DNA of 64,000 nt from Virgibacillus_R byunsanensis (GCF_042675965.1 NZ_JBHTKJ010000024.1:5661-69660), one strand, 5' to 3'. Shown: positions 52,032 to 60,879, counted from the stretch's first letter. Numbers and translations are program-made. The notes: a model not told the origin generated them from the letters alone.

Positions 52032-52046
52032 AAGGGGGGACTTCCA

Positions 52047-52526
52047 TTGAGCAGGTTAGCGATATGCCCAGGGAGTTTTGATCCAATTACTTACGGACAC
52101 TTAGATATAATACAACGAGGTGCACACATATTCGATGAGGTTATTATCACAGTTTTTAACAACCAATCCAAATCACCTTTGTTTACTGTAGAAGAAAGAA
52201 TTGAATTACTAAAAGAATCTACAAACCATTTACCAAATGTATCCATTGATTCTAGTTCTGGTTTATTAATCGATTATGCAAGAGAGAAAAAGGCGCAAGT
52301 AATTTTACGGGGCTTACGTGCTGTGAGTGACTTTGAATATGAGATGCAAATAACTTCGATGAATAGGAAGCTCGATGACCACATTGAAACACTGTTTATG
52401 ATGACGAATAATCAATATTCCTTTTTAAGTTCAAGCATTGTAAAAGAAGTTGCAAAATATAAAGCCAATGTTTCTGATTTAGTACCTAAACCAGTTGAAG
52501 ATGCATTAATAGAGAAATATAAATAA
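52047..52526 (+). CDS. coaD: Phosphopantetheine adenylyltransferase
   Basis: 159-aa nucleotidyltransferase making dephospho-CoA from phosphopantetheine and ATP. GSFDPITYGHLDII contains the HxGH-type motif (here Tyr-Gly-His18); ILRGLRAVSDFEYE and YSFLSSSIVKEVA are the other family blocks. TTG start behind AGGGGGG. Essential enzyme; panE at 60880 supplies the same pathway upstream. Confidence 0.96.
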   Translation: MSRLAICPGSFDPITYGHLDIIQRGAHIFDEVIITVFNNQSKSPLFTVEERIELLKESTNHLPNVSIDSSSGLLIDYAREKKAQVILRGLRAVSDFEYEMQITSMNRKLDDHIETLFMMTNNQYSFLSSSIVKEVAKYKANVSDLVPKPVEDALIEKYK

Positions 52527-52531
52527 TACCT

Positions 52532-52567
52532 AAAAAGATGTTGTCACTTAAAATACAACATCTTTTT
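52532..52567 (+). terminator. Intrinsic terminator after coaD
   Basis: AAAAAGATGTTG/CAACATCTTTTT, 12-bp perfect stem. Confidence 0.88.
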
Positions 52568-52616
52568 AATTGGCTGTTATATCTGTTATCTAAAAGATTT
52601 TGTTTTTGCCACAATA

Positions 52617-53087
52617 GATATAAACTGCGACGTAACTTTAGGCTTATTTCTAAGAACGCGTGCTATTACCGCCGTCTGGGATCGCTGCGGGAGGATGCTT
52701 TCCGCGGGCACGGTCTCAGCCTCCTCGAGAAAACCACTCTGCGGGGTCTTCGAACACGTGCTGTTCCCGCAGGAGTCACCTCCCTTCGCTCACCCTGACT
52801 GGTAAAGCTTATTATAAGTTTTTTCTCGCTACGCTGCTTTTAATTATCAGATAGCACTATATTAGCAGCCGGAATACACGAAGACTCCTTGAAAATACAG
52901 ACCAATTTTCTGCGTGCGATGTAATGCTGCCGGAGCTTTCCTTGTCCTGCGGGAGGATAGGTATAGGTGAGATTCTAAAAATGCGTTAGCATGAAGAAGT
53001 TCACCAGCTGCCTTAAGTTGCGCGAAGTGTATTTCCAGAGCGAATAACAGCACCACCATCATCTCAAGTTACGTCGCAGTTTATATC
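52617..53087. repeat. Family A MITE-like element, copy 3 (471 bp, perfect ends)
   Basis: GATATAAACTGCGACGTAAC (52617-52636) and its exact complement at 53068-53087: 20 of 20 bases. The interior carries the same GC-rich blocks as copies 2 and 4, here in the opposite order relative to the plus strand (GCGGGAGGATGCTTTCCGCG, GTGCTGTTCCCGCAGGAGTC). It fills the coaD-ylbJ spacer. Outside the ends GGCTGTTATATCTG and AACTGCGAGGATTAAAAAGG also recur near copy 4. Confidence 0.85.
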
Positions 53088-53098
53088 AACTGCGAGGA

Positions 53099-53134
53099 TT
53101 AAAAAGGAACGAAACTTACAAAATGTTCCTTTTA
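53099..53134 (-). terminator. Terminator of ylbJ
   Basis: On the minus strand AAAAGGAAC/GTTCCTTTT, 9-bp perfect stem with a 14-nt loop and following T. It lies in the flank shared with the family A element. Confidence 0.75.
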
Positions 53135-54340
53135 ATGTATAAGTCGCTTAGACATTATTACTACAGCTATGAATAATGTGGTTATGGTTAGAATTGGTCC
53201 ATATTGCTGAAATAGTATTAAGATGTCTACCCACATATTTTGTTGCCCAACGTGTGTTACCGGGATATCTTCCATTTCAAAGGCTTGTCGATTTAAATAT
53301 AATGGTTTAAATAGCAAGATGGTTAGGATACTTGCAAATAGCCCATGTAATATCCGTGCGAAAAAATAGGGAGTAAAACGAATATCAGTTTTTGCTAGAA
53401 TGCTAGCAACTTGTGCTTGTACAGAAAAACCGTTAAATGCAAGGATAAAACTAACAACAATTATTTTAGCCAAAAAGGAATCTGTTGGAGTTTGCGAGAT
53501 CTTCTGTGCACCTAATGTTATCTCAAACAAACCAGTTAAAAATGGAAGAGCCAAACTAACAGGTAACATAAATAATTTTAGTATAATTTCAAATGCAACA
53601 GAAATAATGGAGGATATGCCAATGAGAAATAATAATTTAGTGAATACAGAAAACATAATGATGAATCCACCAATCATGACTAAGGTCTTGATGGAATTTA
53701 TCACTGCATCACCCATTATCTCTCCAAATGGCCGATTATCGTTTAATCTAGTTCTATGCATTTCTCTGAAGGCTCTAATAATGGAAAACTTTCGTTTGAT
53801 TGGTTTTCGTACTATGGTTTCTTGTTTTCGGCCATAAAATCGCATACATATTCCAACTAAAGCATTTCCGATATAATGACACGCTGCTAGCAATACCCCT
53901 AACTTTGCATCATGAAAAAACCCCACAGATACTGCACCAAATATAAATAGTGGGCTCGATGCATTTGTAAATGAGACTAAGCGTTCAGCTTCAATTCGAC
54001 TTAGTTGCTTTTCTTCACGTAATCGAACAGACATTTTAGCTCCAGATGGATATCCACTTGCCATTCCCATTGCCCAAGCAAAGCTCCCTACACCAGGAAC
54101 ATTAAACAATGGTCGCATAATAGGCTCGAATAATACACCAATAAATTTAACGACACCGAAACCAATTAATAATTCTGCTGTTATGAAAAATGGCAAGAGG
54201 GATGGAAATACAATTTCCCACCATATTTGTAGTCCCCGTATACTTGCTTCAAAAGCTTGGTCAGGAAACCTTATTAGTGAAAACGCAATAGAAATTGTAA
54301 TAAAAGACAAAAGCATTGTTTTTATAATTTGTTTCAACAT
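53132..54340 (-). CDS. ylbJ: Sporulation integral membrane protein YlbJ
   Basis: 402-aa polytopic protein with about eight helices and two Gate/nucleoside-recognition-like repeats (WWEIVFPSLLPFFI and later FLTGLFEITLG). SGYPSGAKMSVRLREEKQLS is a strong YlbJ landmark. In B. subtilis ylbJ is SigE-controlled and needed for heat-resistant spores. AGGGGGC precedes the ATG. The neighbouring ylbK of B. subtilis is missing here. Confidence 0.92.
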   Translation of the reverse strand: MLKQIIKTMLLSFITISIAFSLIRFPDQAFEASIRGLQIWWEIVFPSLLPFFITAELLIGFGVVKFIGVLFEPIMRPLFNVPGVGSFAWAMGMASGYPSGAKMSVRLREEKQLSRIEAERLVSFTNASSPLFIFGAVSVGFFHDAKLGVLLAACHYIGNALVGICMRFYGRKQETIVRKPIKRKFSIIRAFREMHRTRLNDNRPFGEIMGDAVINSIKTLVMIGGFIIMFSVFTKLLFLIGISSIISVAFEIILKLFMLPVSLALPFLTGLFEITLGAQKISQTPTDSFLAKIIVVSFILAFNGFSVQAQVASILAKTDIRFTPYFFARILHGLFASILTILLFKPLYLNRQAFEMEDIPVTHVGQQNMWVDILILFQQYGPILTITTLFIAVVIMSKRLIH

Positions 54341-54751
54341 AAAGCCCCCTAATGAACGAGCTCATTCTTTGCTTGTTTTTTCTAAAGAAATGCTATTAAA
54401 TTAGTATTAGTCTGATAGTATTAATGAAATATGGTAACTAACTGAATTAAACTATATTTATGTACAAGTCTATAACAATATACGCGAATACATAGCCCTT
54501 TTATGCCATAGACTTTTTATACTTATCATAAAAGAGTTGTCATAGTTGATAAGCGCCTGAGAAAAATCAAATTGTTATATGATTTTTTACACAGTAACGT
54601 ATAATAACTTTTAGGGATTATTAGTATATTAAAATGAATGTTTTTATTACATAGTGGTAACTAATTTTTCTATTTGTTTTATACGGTGAGGTTTTAACTG
54701 ATTAAGAGTTAAGTTAGCGAAAATTTTTTTGAAAACGGAAGGAGTCTTTCG
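54341..54751. other. Divergent ylbJ/ylbL spacer
   Basis: 411 bp, very AT-rich, no gene. In B. subtilis ylbK (patatin-like) would lie here. A TATAAT hexamer sits near 54602 without a convincing -35. On the minus strand CCATATTT near 54438 could be a SigE -35, but no properly spaced -10 was found. Confidence 0.4.
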
Positions 54752-55777
54752 ATGAGATTTACGAAAAGACATATATTTTATTTTATAACTGTAGTAGTAA
54801 TTGCTTTTGTTCTATCTACATATCAACTTCCCTTTTATATTTATAAACCTGGTGGTGCAGATGCTTTGAATCCAGTTGTCAAAGTAGAAGGTGGTCATGA
54901 AAGTGAAGGGGATATGCATCTTGTAACAGTAAGAGGTGGTCAAGCCACCCCAATTCAATATGCATGGGCCAAAGTGTTCCCGCATCAAGAAATTCTGCCT
55001 CTTAGTCAAGTGAGGCCAGAAGGTGTAACAGAAGATGAGTATATGCATGTGCAGCTGCAAATGATGGAAAACTCACAAGAAGCCTCTACAGTTGTTGCAT
55101 ATCAAGCTGCCGAAGCTGACATATCCATCACATATGAAGGCGTTTATGTTGTAGCCGTTGTTGAGGAAATGCCAGCTGATGGTATTTTGAAAATGGGTGA
55201 TCGTATCACCAGCATTAATGGAGATAATATAGAAGATGCTGAGGGTTTAATTTCGTACGTGGAGAATATGAGTGCAGGGGACACGATCACTTTAGACATA
55301 AATCGTAATGATAAGCAATTAACAGAAGAAATTACCTTAGAGACGTTTGCTGACTCAGATAATAAAGTTGGTATCGGTATTCAATTAGTAACAGATCGTA
55401 GCGTCCAAGTTAATCCTGAAGTAAACTTTACTAGTGGAAATATTGGGGGGCCTAGTGCTGGACTAATGTTCTCATTAGAAATTTATGATCAATTAACTGA
55501 ATCAGACTTAACAAAAGGTTATCAAATTGCAGGTACGGGTGAAGTTGATTATGAGGGCAATGTAGCTCGTATCGGGGGAATTGATAAGAAGGTAATTGCA
55601 GCCGACCGAGAGGGTTGTGATGTCTTCTTTGCACCAAATGAGAACGGGGGTGCGGGTTCTAACTATGAAATAGCTAAAGAGGCCGCCGCAGAAATTGAGA
55701 CAGACATGGAGATAGTTCCAGTAGACACGTTTGAAGATGCCTTGAATTATTTAAACGAATTAGAGCCAAGTAATTAA
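54752..55777 (+). CDS. ylbL: PDZ and Lon-type protease YlbL (SepM-like)
   Basis: 341-aa membrane-anchored serine protease: a signal anchor (about 8-25), a PDZ domain (about 120-200, with VVAVVEEMPADGILKMGDRI) and a Lon proteolytic domain with the Ser/Lys dyad, Ser235 in GGPSAGL and a lysine at 279/280 in GGIDKKV. Acts outside the membrane. Relatives process signal peptides in streptococci, and B. subtilis YlbL has been linked to degradation of cell-division inhibitors. GGAAGGAG precedes the ATG. Confidence 0.92.
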   Translation: MRFTKRHIFYFITVVVIAFVLSTYQLPFYIYKPGGADALNPVVKVEGGHESEGDMHLVTVRGGQATPIQYAWAKVFPHQEILPLSQVRPEGVTEDEYMHVQLQMMENSQEASTVVAYQAAEADISITYEGVYVVAVVEEMPADGILKMGDRITSINGDNIEDAEGLISYVENMSAGDTITLDINRNDKQLTEEITLETFADSDNKVGIGIQLVTDRSVQVNPEVNFTSGNIGGPSAGLMFSLEIYDQLTESDLTKGYQIAGTGEVDYEGNVARIGGIDKKVIAADREGCDVFFAPNENGGAGSNYEIAKEAAAEIETDMEIVPVDTFEDALNYLNELEPSN

Positions 55778-55780
55778 AAT

Positions 55781-55816
55781 AAGACTTTCACCGGAAAATA
55801 TCGGTGAAAGTCTTTT
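55781..55816 (+). terminator. Intrinsic terminator after ylbL
   Basis: AAGACTTTCACCG/CGGTGAAAGTCTT, 13-bp perfect stem, then TT. Confidence 0.88.
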
Positions 55817-55825
55817 ATGTTTGTT

Positions 55826-55905
55826 TAGGAACTTTAACCTGTGATAATTTAGTAACTGTATAAGCCACGTCCATCTTCAAGAGTGCTTAAAAGCTTTTGT
55901 CTTCT
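55826..55905 (+). repeat. Family C intergenic repeat, copy 7 (short)
   Basis: TTTAGGAACTTTAACC, TGATAATTTAGTAACTGTAT, AAGCCACGTCCA, ending AGTGCTTAAAAGCTTTTGTC: both ends of family C with the hairpin middle deleted. It starts about 10 bp after the ylbL terminator. Confidence 0.6.
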
Positions 55906-57115
55906 AAATCATAATGGGTGTATGTAATTCTTGATTGTAAAATTTTAGCTTATCTTTATTGGGTAAAATACTGTAATATGCATTTGTTGCTTTTTCTTCA
56001 AGTGAAAGCATCGGATGTACATTGAGGCTTAGCTTTGAAATGATCGGAACATCCATTTCTTTTTTTCTGACATTTAAAAAAGCTTGGCCTTTTTTAGTCA
56101 TGCCTAATAACCGGACATATGGTACACTTGAGAGTTCATGAATAAATTCCATATCTCGTTTTCTGGTATTGGTTAAAATATGTACAAAAATTCGTTGTAA
56201 TCGTGTCCATGTATACCGTTTTGTTTTAATCGATTCGATCCATCCATTAAACGACGTTGCTTTTTTTGCGGTTTTCTTGATCCGATACTCAAGCCCCTCA
56301 TCAACCCCTTGAATCGCAGCTAACTCTTCTGTGGTCATGGTCATTACTCGGTAGTGGACGAGTGGAAAGTAATCCTTCCATGAATGCCATATAGATGACT
56401 CCTTTTTATATTGCTTTAACTGAGAAATTGTCTCTTCTGGTAGTGTGTCAGTTGTAGACGACGATAATTCACTACTATTTAAAAGCTGTTTTCGTATACT
56501 TGTAGCACTCGCTATCGAACTTGTAATAGATTGGTCATGGTAACCACTTTTTGAACGTTTTATGGTTAGTGGTTCAATAGAAAGATGATTATCTAAAATA
56601 GCTTTTACATAGCTAAAGCCTAAGATGTTATTTGGTTGGGTCAAATCCATATTACTCGTACTTAGTCCAATTTCCTTATAAGCAATTTTACTAGCTTCAG
56701 GAAAAGATTCCCCTTGACTTAGAAATTTTTTAAGTGTTTCTTTAAAGACAGATTCTTTTTCTTTAAATGCATGATAACTTGTAATAAAATGTGATATATT
56801 ACCTGATTCACTGCCAAAACAGATATCTGATACTCCAATTTCACTTAGCGTTTGAACCGAACCTTTTGCAAATAAGTCACTACTTTGTACAGCAAATGGG
56901 TATGGTAATTCAAGCATAATATCTATTCCTGCACGTATTGCAGCCTTTGTTCGATAAAATTTATCAATTATTGCTGGTTCCCCTCGCTGTAAAAAAGAAC
57001 CGCTCATTACAGCTATCATACAGTCAGCATTGGAGGTTTTCTTTGCTTCTTGAATATGATATACATGGCCATTATGAAATGGGTTATACTCAACAATTAA
57101 ACCGCACGCCTTCAT
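55904..57115 (-). CDS. tmcAL: tRNA(Met) cytidine acetate ligase TmcAL (YlbM)
   Basis: 403-aa nucleotidyltransferase-fold enzyme that makes N4-acetylcytidine at the wobble base of elongator tRNA(Met) from acetate and ATP. GLIVEYNPFHNGHVYHI carries the HxGH-type motif (His14, His17). LPYPFAVQSSDLFAKGS and CFGSESGNI are further family text. The start is the ATG at 57115 behind AGGAGGTG; 24 open codons further upstream lack a ribosome site. Confidence 0.92.
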   Translation of the reverse strand: MKACGLIVEYNPFHNGHVYHIQEAKKTSNADCMIAVMSGSFLQRGEPAIIDKFYRTKAAIRAGIDIMLELPYPFAVQSSDLFAKGSVQTLSEIGVSDICFGSESGNISHFITSYHAFKEKESVFKETLKKFLSQGESFPEASKIAYKEIGLSTSNMDLTQPNNILGFSYVKAILDNHLSIEPLTIKRSKSGYHDQSITSSIASATSIRKQLLNSSELSSSTTDTLPEETISQLKQYKKESSIWHSWKDYFPLVHYRVMTMTTEELAAIQGVDEGLEYRIKKTAKKATSFNGWIESIKTKRYTWTRLQRIFVHILTNTRKRDMEFIHELSSVPYVRLLGMTKKGQAFLNVRKKEMDVPIISKLSLNVHPMLSLEEKATNAYYSILPNKDKLKFYNQELHTPIMI

Positions 57116-57311
57116 ACGAACACCTCCTATAATTTTAGATGAGTTAATTGTATCAAAAAAGTTATGCATTGAGTATGAAGTAAGCATGATTATCGTTTAA
57201 CATAACGGGAAAGCTTATATGGAAAGACAGTTTTAGATTGTGTAAAGAAAATATGTTGACAAAAGTTGATTTTCCTTTTAAAATAACTCTTGTTGCCTTG
57301 AGGTGATTATA

Positions 57312-57845
57312 ATGAAATTTTCATTAGGTGAAATACAGCGAAAAGCCTATAATGAGCCCTTCTCCTTTGATGGAGAAGTCGATGTTTCTGAATTAGAAAC
57401 AATGAATAACGACATACGTGAAATTAAGCCTGTACGCGTAAATGGTCAAAGTACTGTTCAAGGAAATGAAATCTTTTTTTCATTTTCAATTAGCGGATTG
57501 ATGATACTACCATGTGCACGTACATTGGTGGATGTACCTTATTCTTTTGAAATACAAGCAAGAGAGGTATTTTCTACAACATCTTATTATACAGATGATG
57601 AAGAGGAAAATGAAATTCATCCTATTGATGGAGAAGTACTTGACTTAACTCCATTTATCAAGGAAAATATTTTATTAGAGGTTCCTTATCGTGTGTTTTC
57701 AGACGATGTAGATGCCCAAAAAGTTACTCCTAGTAAAGGCAGTGGCTGGGAATTTATTTCAGAAGAGAATAAAGAGAAAACGATAGATCCACGGCTGAAA
57801 AAACTGGAGTCTTTATTAAATGATAATGAAAAGGAAAATAACTAG
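57312..57845 (+). CDS. ylbN: YceD/DUF177 protein YlbN
   Basis: 177-aa protein of the DUF177 family, nearly always next to rpmF and thought to be connected with rRNA or ribosome assembly. LMILPCARTLVDVPY is the conserved cysteine region (second cysteine of the pair absent, as in many Firmicutes) and IDGEVLDLTPFIKENILLEVP the core. The start is the ATG at 57312 with GAGGTG upstream. rpmF begins 39 bp after the stop. Confidence 0.9.
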   Translation: MKFSLGEIQRKAYNEPFSFDGEVDVSELETMNNDIREIKPVRVNGQSTVQGNEIFFSFSISGLMILPCARTLVDVPYSFEIQAREVFSTTSYYTDDEEENEIHPIDGEVLDLTPFIKENILLEVPYRVFSDDVDAQKVTPSKGSGWEFISEENKEKTIDPRLKKLESLLNDNEKENN

Positions 57846-57883
57846 TGCAGAGAGTTTCCTTACGATTGAAGGAGGTGTAAGTC

Positions 57884-58057
57884 ATGGCAGTACCAAAAAG
57901 AAAAACGTCTAAAAAAGTAAAGAATCAACGTCGTACGCATAAAAAACTACACGTACCTGGCATGGTAGAATGTTCAAACTGTGGTGAATTAACTAAGTCA
58001 CACCATGTTTGTAAATCATGTGGTCATTATGATGGTAAAGAAGTAGTGAACAAGTAA
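57884..58057 (+). CDS. rpmF: Ribosomal protein bL32
   Basis: 57-aa large-subunit protein beginning MAVPKRKTSKKVKNQRRTHK. Four zinc cysteines are present: Cys30, Cys33, Cys43 and Cys46. This is the zinc-containing form. AAGGAGGTG precedes the ATG. Co-transcribed with ylbN; terminator at 58079. Confidence 0.97.
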   Translation: MAVPKRKTSKKVKNQRRTHKKLHVPGMVECSNCGELTKSHHVCKSCGHYDGKEVVNK

Positions 58058-58078
58058 TTATTTAATTATATGTACAAG

Positions 58079-58112
58079 AAACAGATCGCGTAATCTCGTG
58101 ATCTGTTTTTTA
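58079..58112 (+). terminator. Intrinsic terminator after rpmF
   Basis: AAACAGATCGCG/CGTGATCTGTTT, 12-bp stem with one G-U pair and T-run. Confidence 0.88.
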
Positions 58113-58151
58113 ATGGCTGTTTTCTAAAAGATTGTTGTTTTTGTCACAATA

Positions 58152-58713
58152 GATATATAATGCGACATAACTTTATGTGACGGTTAACCTACCGCTACGG
58201 AAATACACTTTGCTTTCCGTGGGCGGCTGATGAGCCTCCTCGAGCTAACGCTCTGCGGGGTCTCAACTAGGAGGCTGTCCGACGAAGTGAAATTGCCGAA
58301 TACTTATTCAAAATATGGTGGATTATACATTAATAATTCAGTGTGAATGCATATATATTCACAGAAATTATTCCATCGGACAGCCTCCTAGGCCTCTGCT
58401 CCCACAGGATAAGGAAAGCTACATAGCTAGACATCGCACGCAGAAAATCGGTTTGTATTTTCGAGGAGTCTACGTGTATTTCCTCCGCTGTTATTTCCGT
58501 TACTGTCGTGGGACTGTATCTGTATTGATAAAACACCTTACCAGTTTGGGTGAGCGGAGGGCGGTGACTCCTGCGGGAACAGCACGTGTCCGAAGACCCC
58601 GCAGAGTGGTTTTCTCGAGGAGGCTGAGGCCGTGCCCGCGGAAAGCATCCGTCCGTAGCGATCCCAGACGGCGGCAATAGAAGTAAGCCTAAAGCTATGT
58701 CGCAGTTTATATC
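58152..58713. repeat. Family A MITE-like element, copy 4 (562 bp, interrupted)
   Basis: Ends GATATATAATGCGACATAAC (58152-58171) and GCTATGTCGCAGTTTATATC (58694-58713), 17 of 20 bases complementary. It contains the shared blocks, plus a 125-bp palindromic insert at 58267-58391. Flanks also match copy 3 (GGCTGTTTTCTAAAAGATTG to the left, AACTGCGAGG to the right). No functional ORF. Confidence 0.8.
58267..58391. mobile_element. 125-bp palindromic element nested in family A copy 4
   Basis: CTAGGAGGCTGTCCGA (58267-58282) and its exact complement at 58376-58391 form 16-bp perfect terminal repeats. Between them is AT-rich text with an inner hairpin, TGTGAAT/ATTCACA. The other family A copies lack it, so it is a secondary insertion of a short non-autonomous element. 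A target duplication is not evident. Confidence 0.65.
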
Positions 58714-58819
58714 AACTGCGAGGCTTAAAAAGCAACAAAACTTACGAATTGAGCCTTTTTAATAATGGAGAAATCATGCTACTATTACATGTATATAGAA
58801 AAGAAAAGAGGATCTTATA

Positions 58820-59578
58820 GTGGAATTAGTAAAATATCAAACACATGATAAAGGATACGGAATCCTTCAATTAAATCGGCCCGATAAACGAAATGCTGTA
58901 TCGGTTGAAATGGTTGATGCTTTGAAGAATAGTTTGAAAGAGGCAAAACAATCTTCCGTTACATTTTTAGTCATAACTGGAGCAGGTAATGACATGTTTT
59001 GCGCTGGTGGTGACTTGCAGGATTTGCATGGAAGCCTGACCCGTGACGAGGCATTTCAAACATTGTATCCCATGAAAGAAGTTATTTATGAAATTGCTTC
59101 ATTCCCAGTTCCGACAATTTGTTTATTAAATGGAGATGCCCTTGGAGGTGGTTGTGAAATTGCTACTGCATGTGATATCCGAGTAGCAAAAGATAATACA
59201 AGATTTGGATTTGTTCAGTCTAAACTAGGCATTATACCAGGTTGGGGTGGTGGTACGCTTTTGTATGAGAAAGTGCACACCAATTTTGCCTTGTGCTGGT
59301 TATTGGAAGCTGAGGTTTATGATGCTTCATTTTTAATGGATCGAGGTTGGTTACATAAAGTTGTTACCACAGAAGAGTTTTATGATCAGGATAAACTATT
59401 AAAACCATATTTATCAAAGTCATTGGAACAAATGAAAATACTAAAAAGTCAATACAATAAAAAACTATCCATGCTAGGACTATCAGCACAAATGGATGAG
59501 GAAGTAAGAAATTGTTCTTTACTATGGGATTCAGAAGAACATATAGAAGCGTTAAATCAGTTTTATAAACGAAAATAG
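58820..59578 (+). CDS. Crotonase-family enzyme (enoyl-CoA hydratase/isomerase-like)
   Basis: 252-aa acyl-CoA enzyme with the crotonase fold. The oxyanion-hole segments are intact: FCAGGDLQDL and NGDALGGGCEIATACD. The usual first catalytic glutamate (FGxPE in hydratases) is replaced: the stretch reads FGFVQSKLGIIPGWGGG. This makes ordinary hydration less certain and resembles decarboxylase-type members such as ECHDC1 as I recall them. GTG start with AGAGGA upstream. It stands alone between the family A element and gerR and is not in the B. subtilis rpmF-ylbO interval. Confidence 0.8.
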   Translation: MELVKYQTHDKGYGILQLNRPDKRNAVSVEMVDALKNSLKEAKQSSVTFLVITGAGNDMFCAGGDLQDLHGSLTRDEAFQTLYPMKEVIYEIASFPVPTICLLNGDALGGGCEIATACDIRVAKDNTRFGFVQSKLGIIPGWGGGTLLYEKVHTNFALCWLLEAEVYDASFLMDRGWLHKVVTTEEFYDQDKLLKPYLSKSLEQMKILKSQYNKKLSMLGLSAQMDEEVRNCSLLWDSEEHIEALNQFYKRK

Positions 59579-59658
59579 ATTTATAAAAATAGTAAACATT
59601 TATTCTATCACTCTAACTTTTAGCATACATTGATAGCAAATGTATAAGGAGTGATGTT

Positions 59659-60141
59659 ATGAATGCAACTCGTCAGGATGCATGGACAAAAGATGAAGAT
59701 ATTATATTAGCAGAAACAGTGCTTCGTTATATCAGGGAAGGTAAAACCCAGCTTGAAGCGTTTAAGGATGTAGCTAAACAATTATCACGAACATCTGCTG
59801 CTTGTGGTTTTCGTTGGAACGCAACGATTCGAAAACATTATGAAGAAGCTATTCAGTTTGCTAAGGAAGATCGAAAACAAGGGGGAAGAAATACATCTTG
59901 GAATTTTGTTGAATTGAGTAATGACGATAGGGATCCTATTGATAAAGCGATATTTTTATTAGAGAAAATGAAAACAGATTTCACACAAGATAATCAAATA
60001 AGTCACAGAGAACAGCAGGAAATTATAAATCATTTAGAAAAAGAGAATAACTACTTACAAGAACAATTACTTCGGTATAAAGAAGCTTGGGAAGAGATGG
60101 GGAAATTGTGGACCTGGGTTTCTAGAAGCAAAAATGATTGA
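59659..60141 (+). CDS. gerR: RsfA-family sporulation regulator GerR (YlbO)
   Basis: 160-aa DNA-binding protein: an N-terminal Myb/SANT-like domain (about 1-60: RQDAWTKDEDIILAETVLRYI, then SAACGFRWNATIRKHY) and a C-terminal coiled coil (about 105-150). In B. subtilis YlbO/GerR adjusts the SigE regulon in the mother cell, and the paralogue RsfA acts in the forespore. The position after rpmF supports GerR. AGGAGTG precedes the ATG. Confidence 0.85.
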   Translation: MNATRQDAWTKDEDIILAETVLRYIREGKTQLEAFKDVAKQLSRTSAACGFRWNATIRKHYEEAIQFAKEDRKQGGRNTSWNFVELSNDDRDPIDKAIFLLEKMKTDFTQDNQISHREQQEIINHLEKENNYLQEQLLRYKEAWEEMGKLWTWVSRSKND

Positions 60142-60159
60142 AATCATCCACAATAAAGA

Positions 60160-60197
60160 AAAGACATGAATGCTAAAAATGCGTCATTCATGTCTTT
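60160..60197. terminator. Bidirectional terminator between gerR and ylbP
   Basis: AAAGACATGAATG/CATTCATGTCTTT, 13-bp perfect stem between convergent genes. Confidence 0.88.
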
Positions 60198-60213
60198 AAC
60201 TACTTATAGAAAT

Positions 60214-60693
60214 TCAATCAACTTCTTTTTCTTTAACACCTTCAGGCATCCAGATTAATGGATTTTCTCCAAGGTCTCTTTCCATCTCGTATTTTGCTTT
60301 TTGAAAGCCCATCTTTTCCCAAAACCCTTGTGAATTAATACGTGGATTGGTTTTAATTGGAAGGTTAGATTCTTTTGCATATTCAACTAATGCTTTACCG
60401 TATCCTTTTCCCCGGTAGTCAGGTAATACTTCAAGTTTCCACAGTACTACATATTCTTGTGGGGGTTCAAAATACAGATCATATTTGGCCTCCACTCTAT
60501 ATAGGCTCATCCTAGCTACAAGTGTGTTACCGTAATATATTCCATAAAACGGAGAATCACTGTCGTTTTCAACAATATTACTTTGTATATCCTCAAGCAT
60601 GGATAACTCCTGATTACCATACTCTTTAAAGGACTTAAATTTTTCTAATGTTTTATAATTGATTAAAAGTTTCTCTACTTTTATTTGGTGCAT
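60214..60693 (-). CDS. ylbP: GNAT-family N-acetyltransferase YlbP
   Basis: 159-aa acetyltransferase. The acetyl-CoA loop is LEVLPDYRGKGYGKALVEYAK, followed by FWEKMGFQKAKYE. The substrate is unknown. Conserved text FYGIYYGNTLVARMSLYR and its position before panE match YlbP. AAGGAGGAG precedes the ATG. Confidence 0.88.
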   Translation of the reverse strand: MHQIKVEKLLINYKTLEKFKSFKEYGNQELSMLEDIQSNIVENDSDSPFYGIYYGNTLVARMSLYRVEAKYDLYFEPPQEYVVLWKLEVLPDYRGKGYGKALVEYAKESNLPIKTNPRINSQGFWEKMGFQKAKYEMERDLGENPLIWMPEGVKEKEVD

Positions 60694-60879
60694 AAGTACT
60701 CCTCCTTACAAATCAGAATTTTAAAAGTATGTATATCCTATATTATAGTATAAACGAAAATAGAATGAAATGACTTGAAATGAGTTTTTTGTAATTGTAG
60801 TGCTTTTCAATTAATTTTACTCCATAATTTAGTATAGTTTGATACAATTAATTACGTTCCTATTTATGGGGGGATTTAT

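Noticed and set aside
52538..52854. Open frames of 64-86 codons after coaD
   Set aside because: They cover the coaD terminator and family A copy 3; no ribosome site and no conservation between copies.
58315..58680. Overlapping open frames on both strands of about 115-121 codons
   Set aside because: They lie wholly inside family A copy 4; the same text at other copies is not open in the same frame, so they are chance frames in GC-rich repeat DNA.
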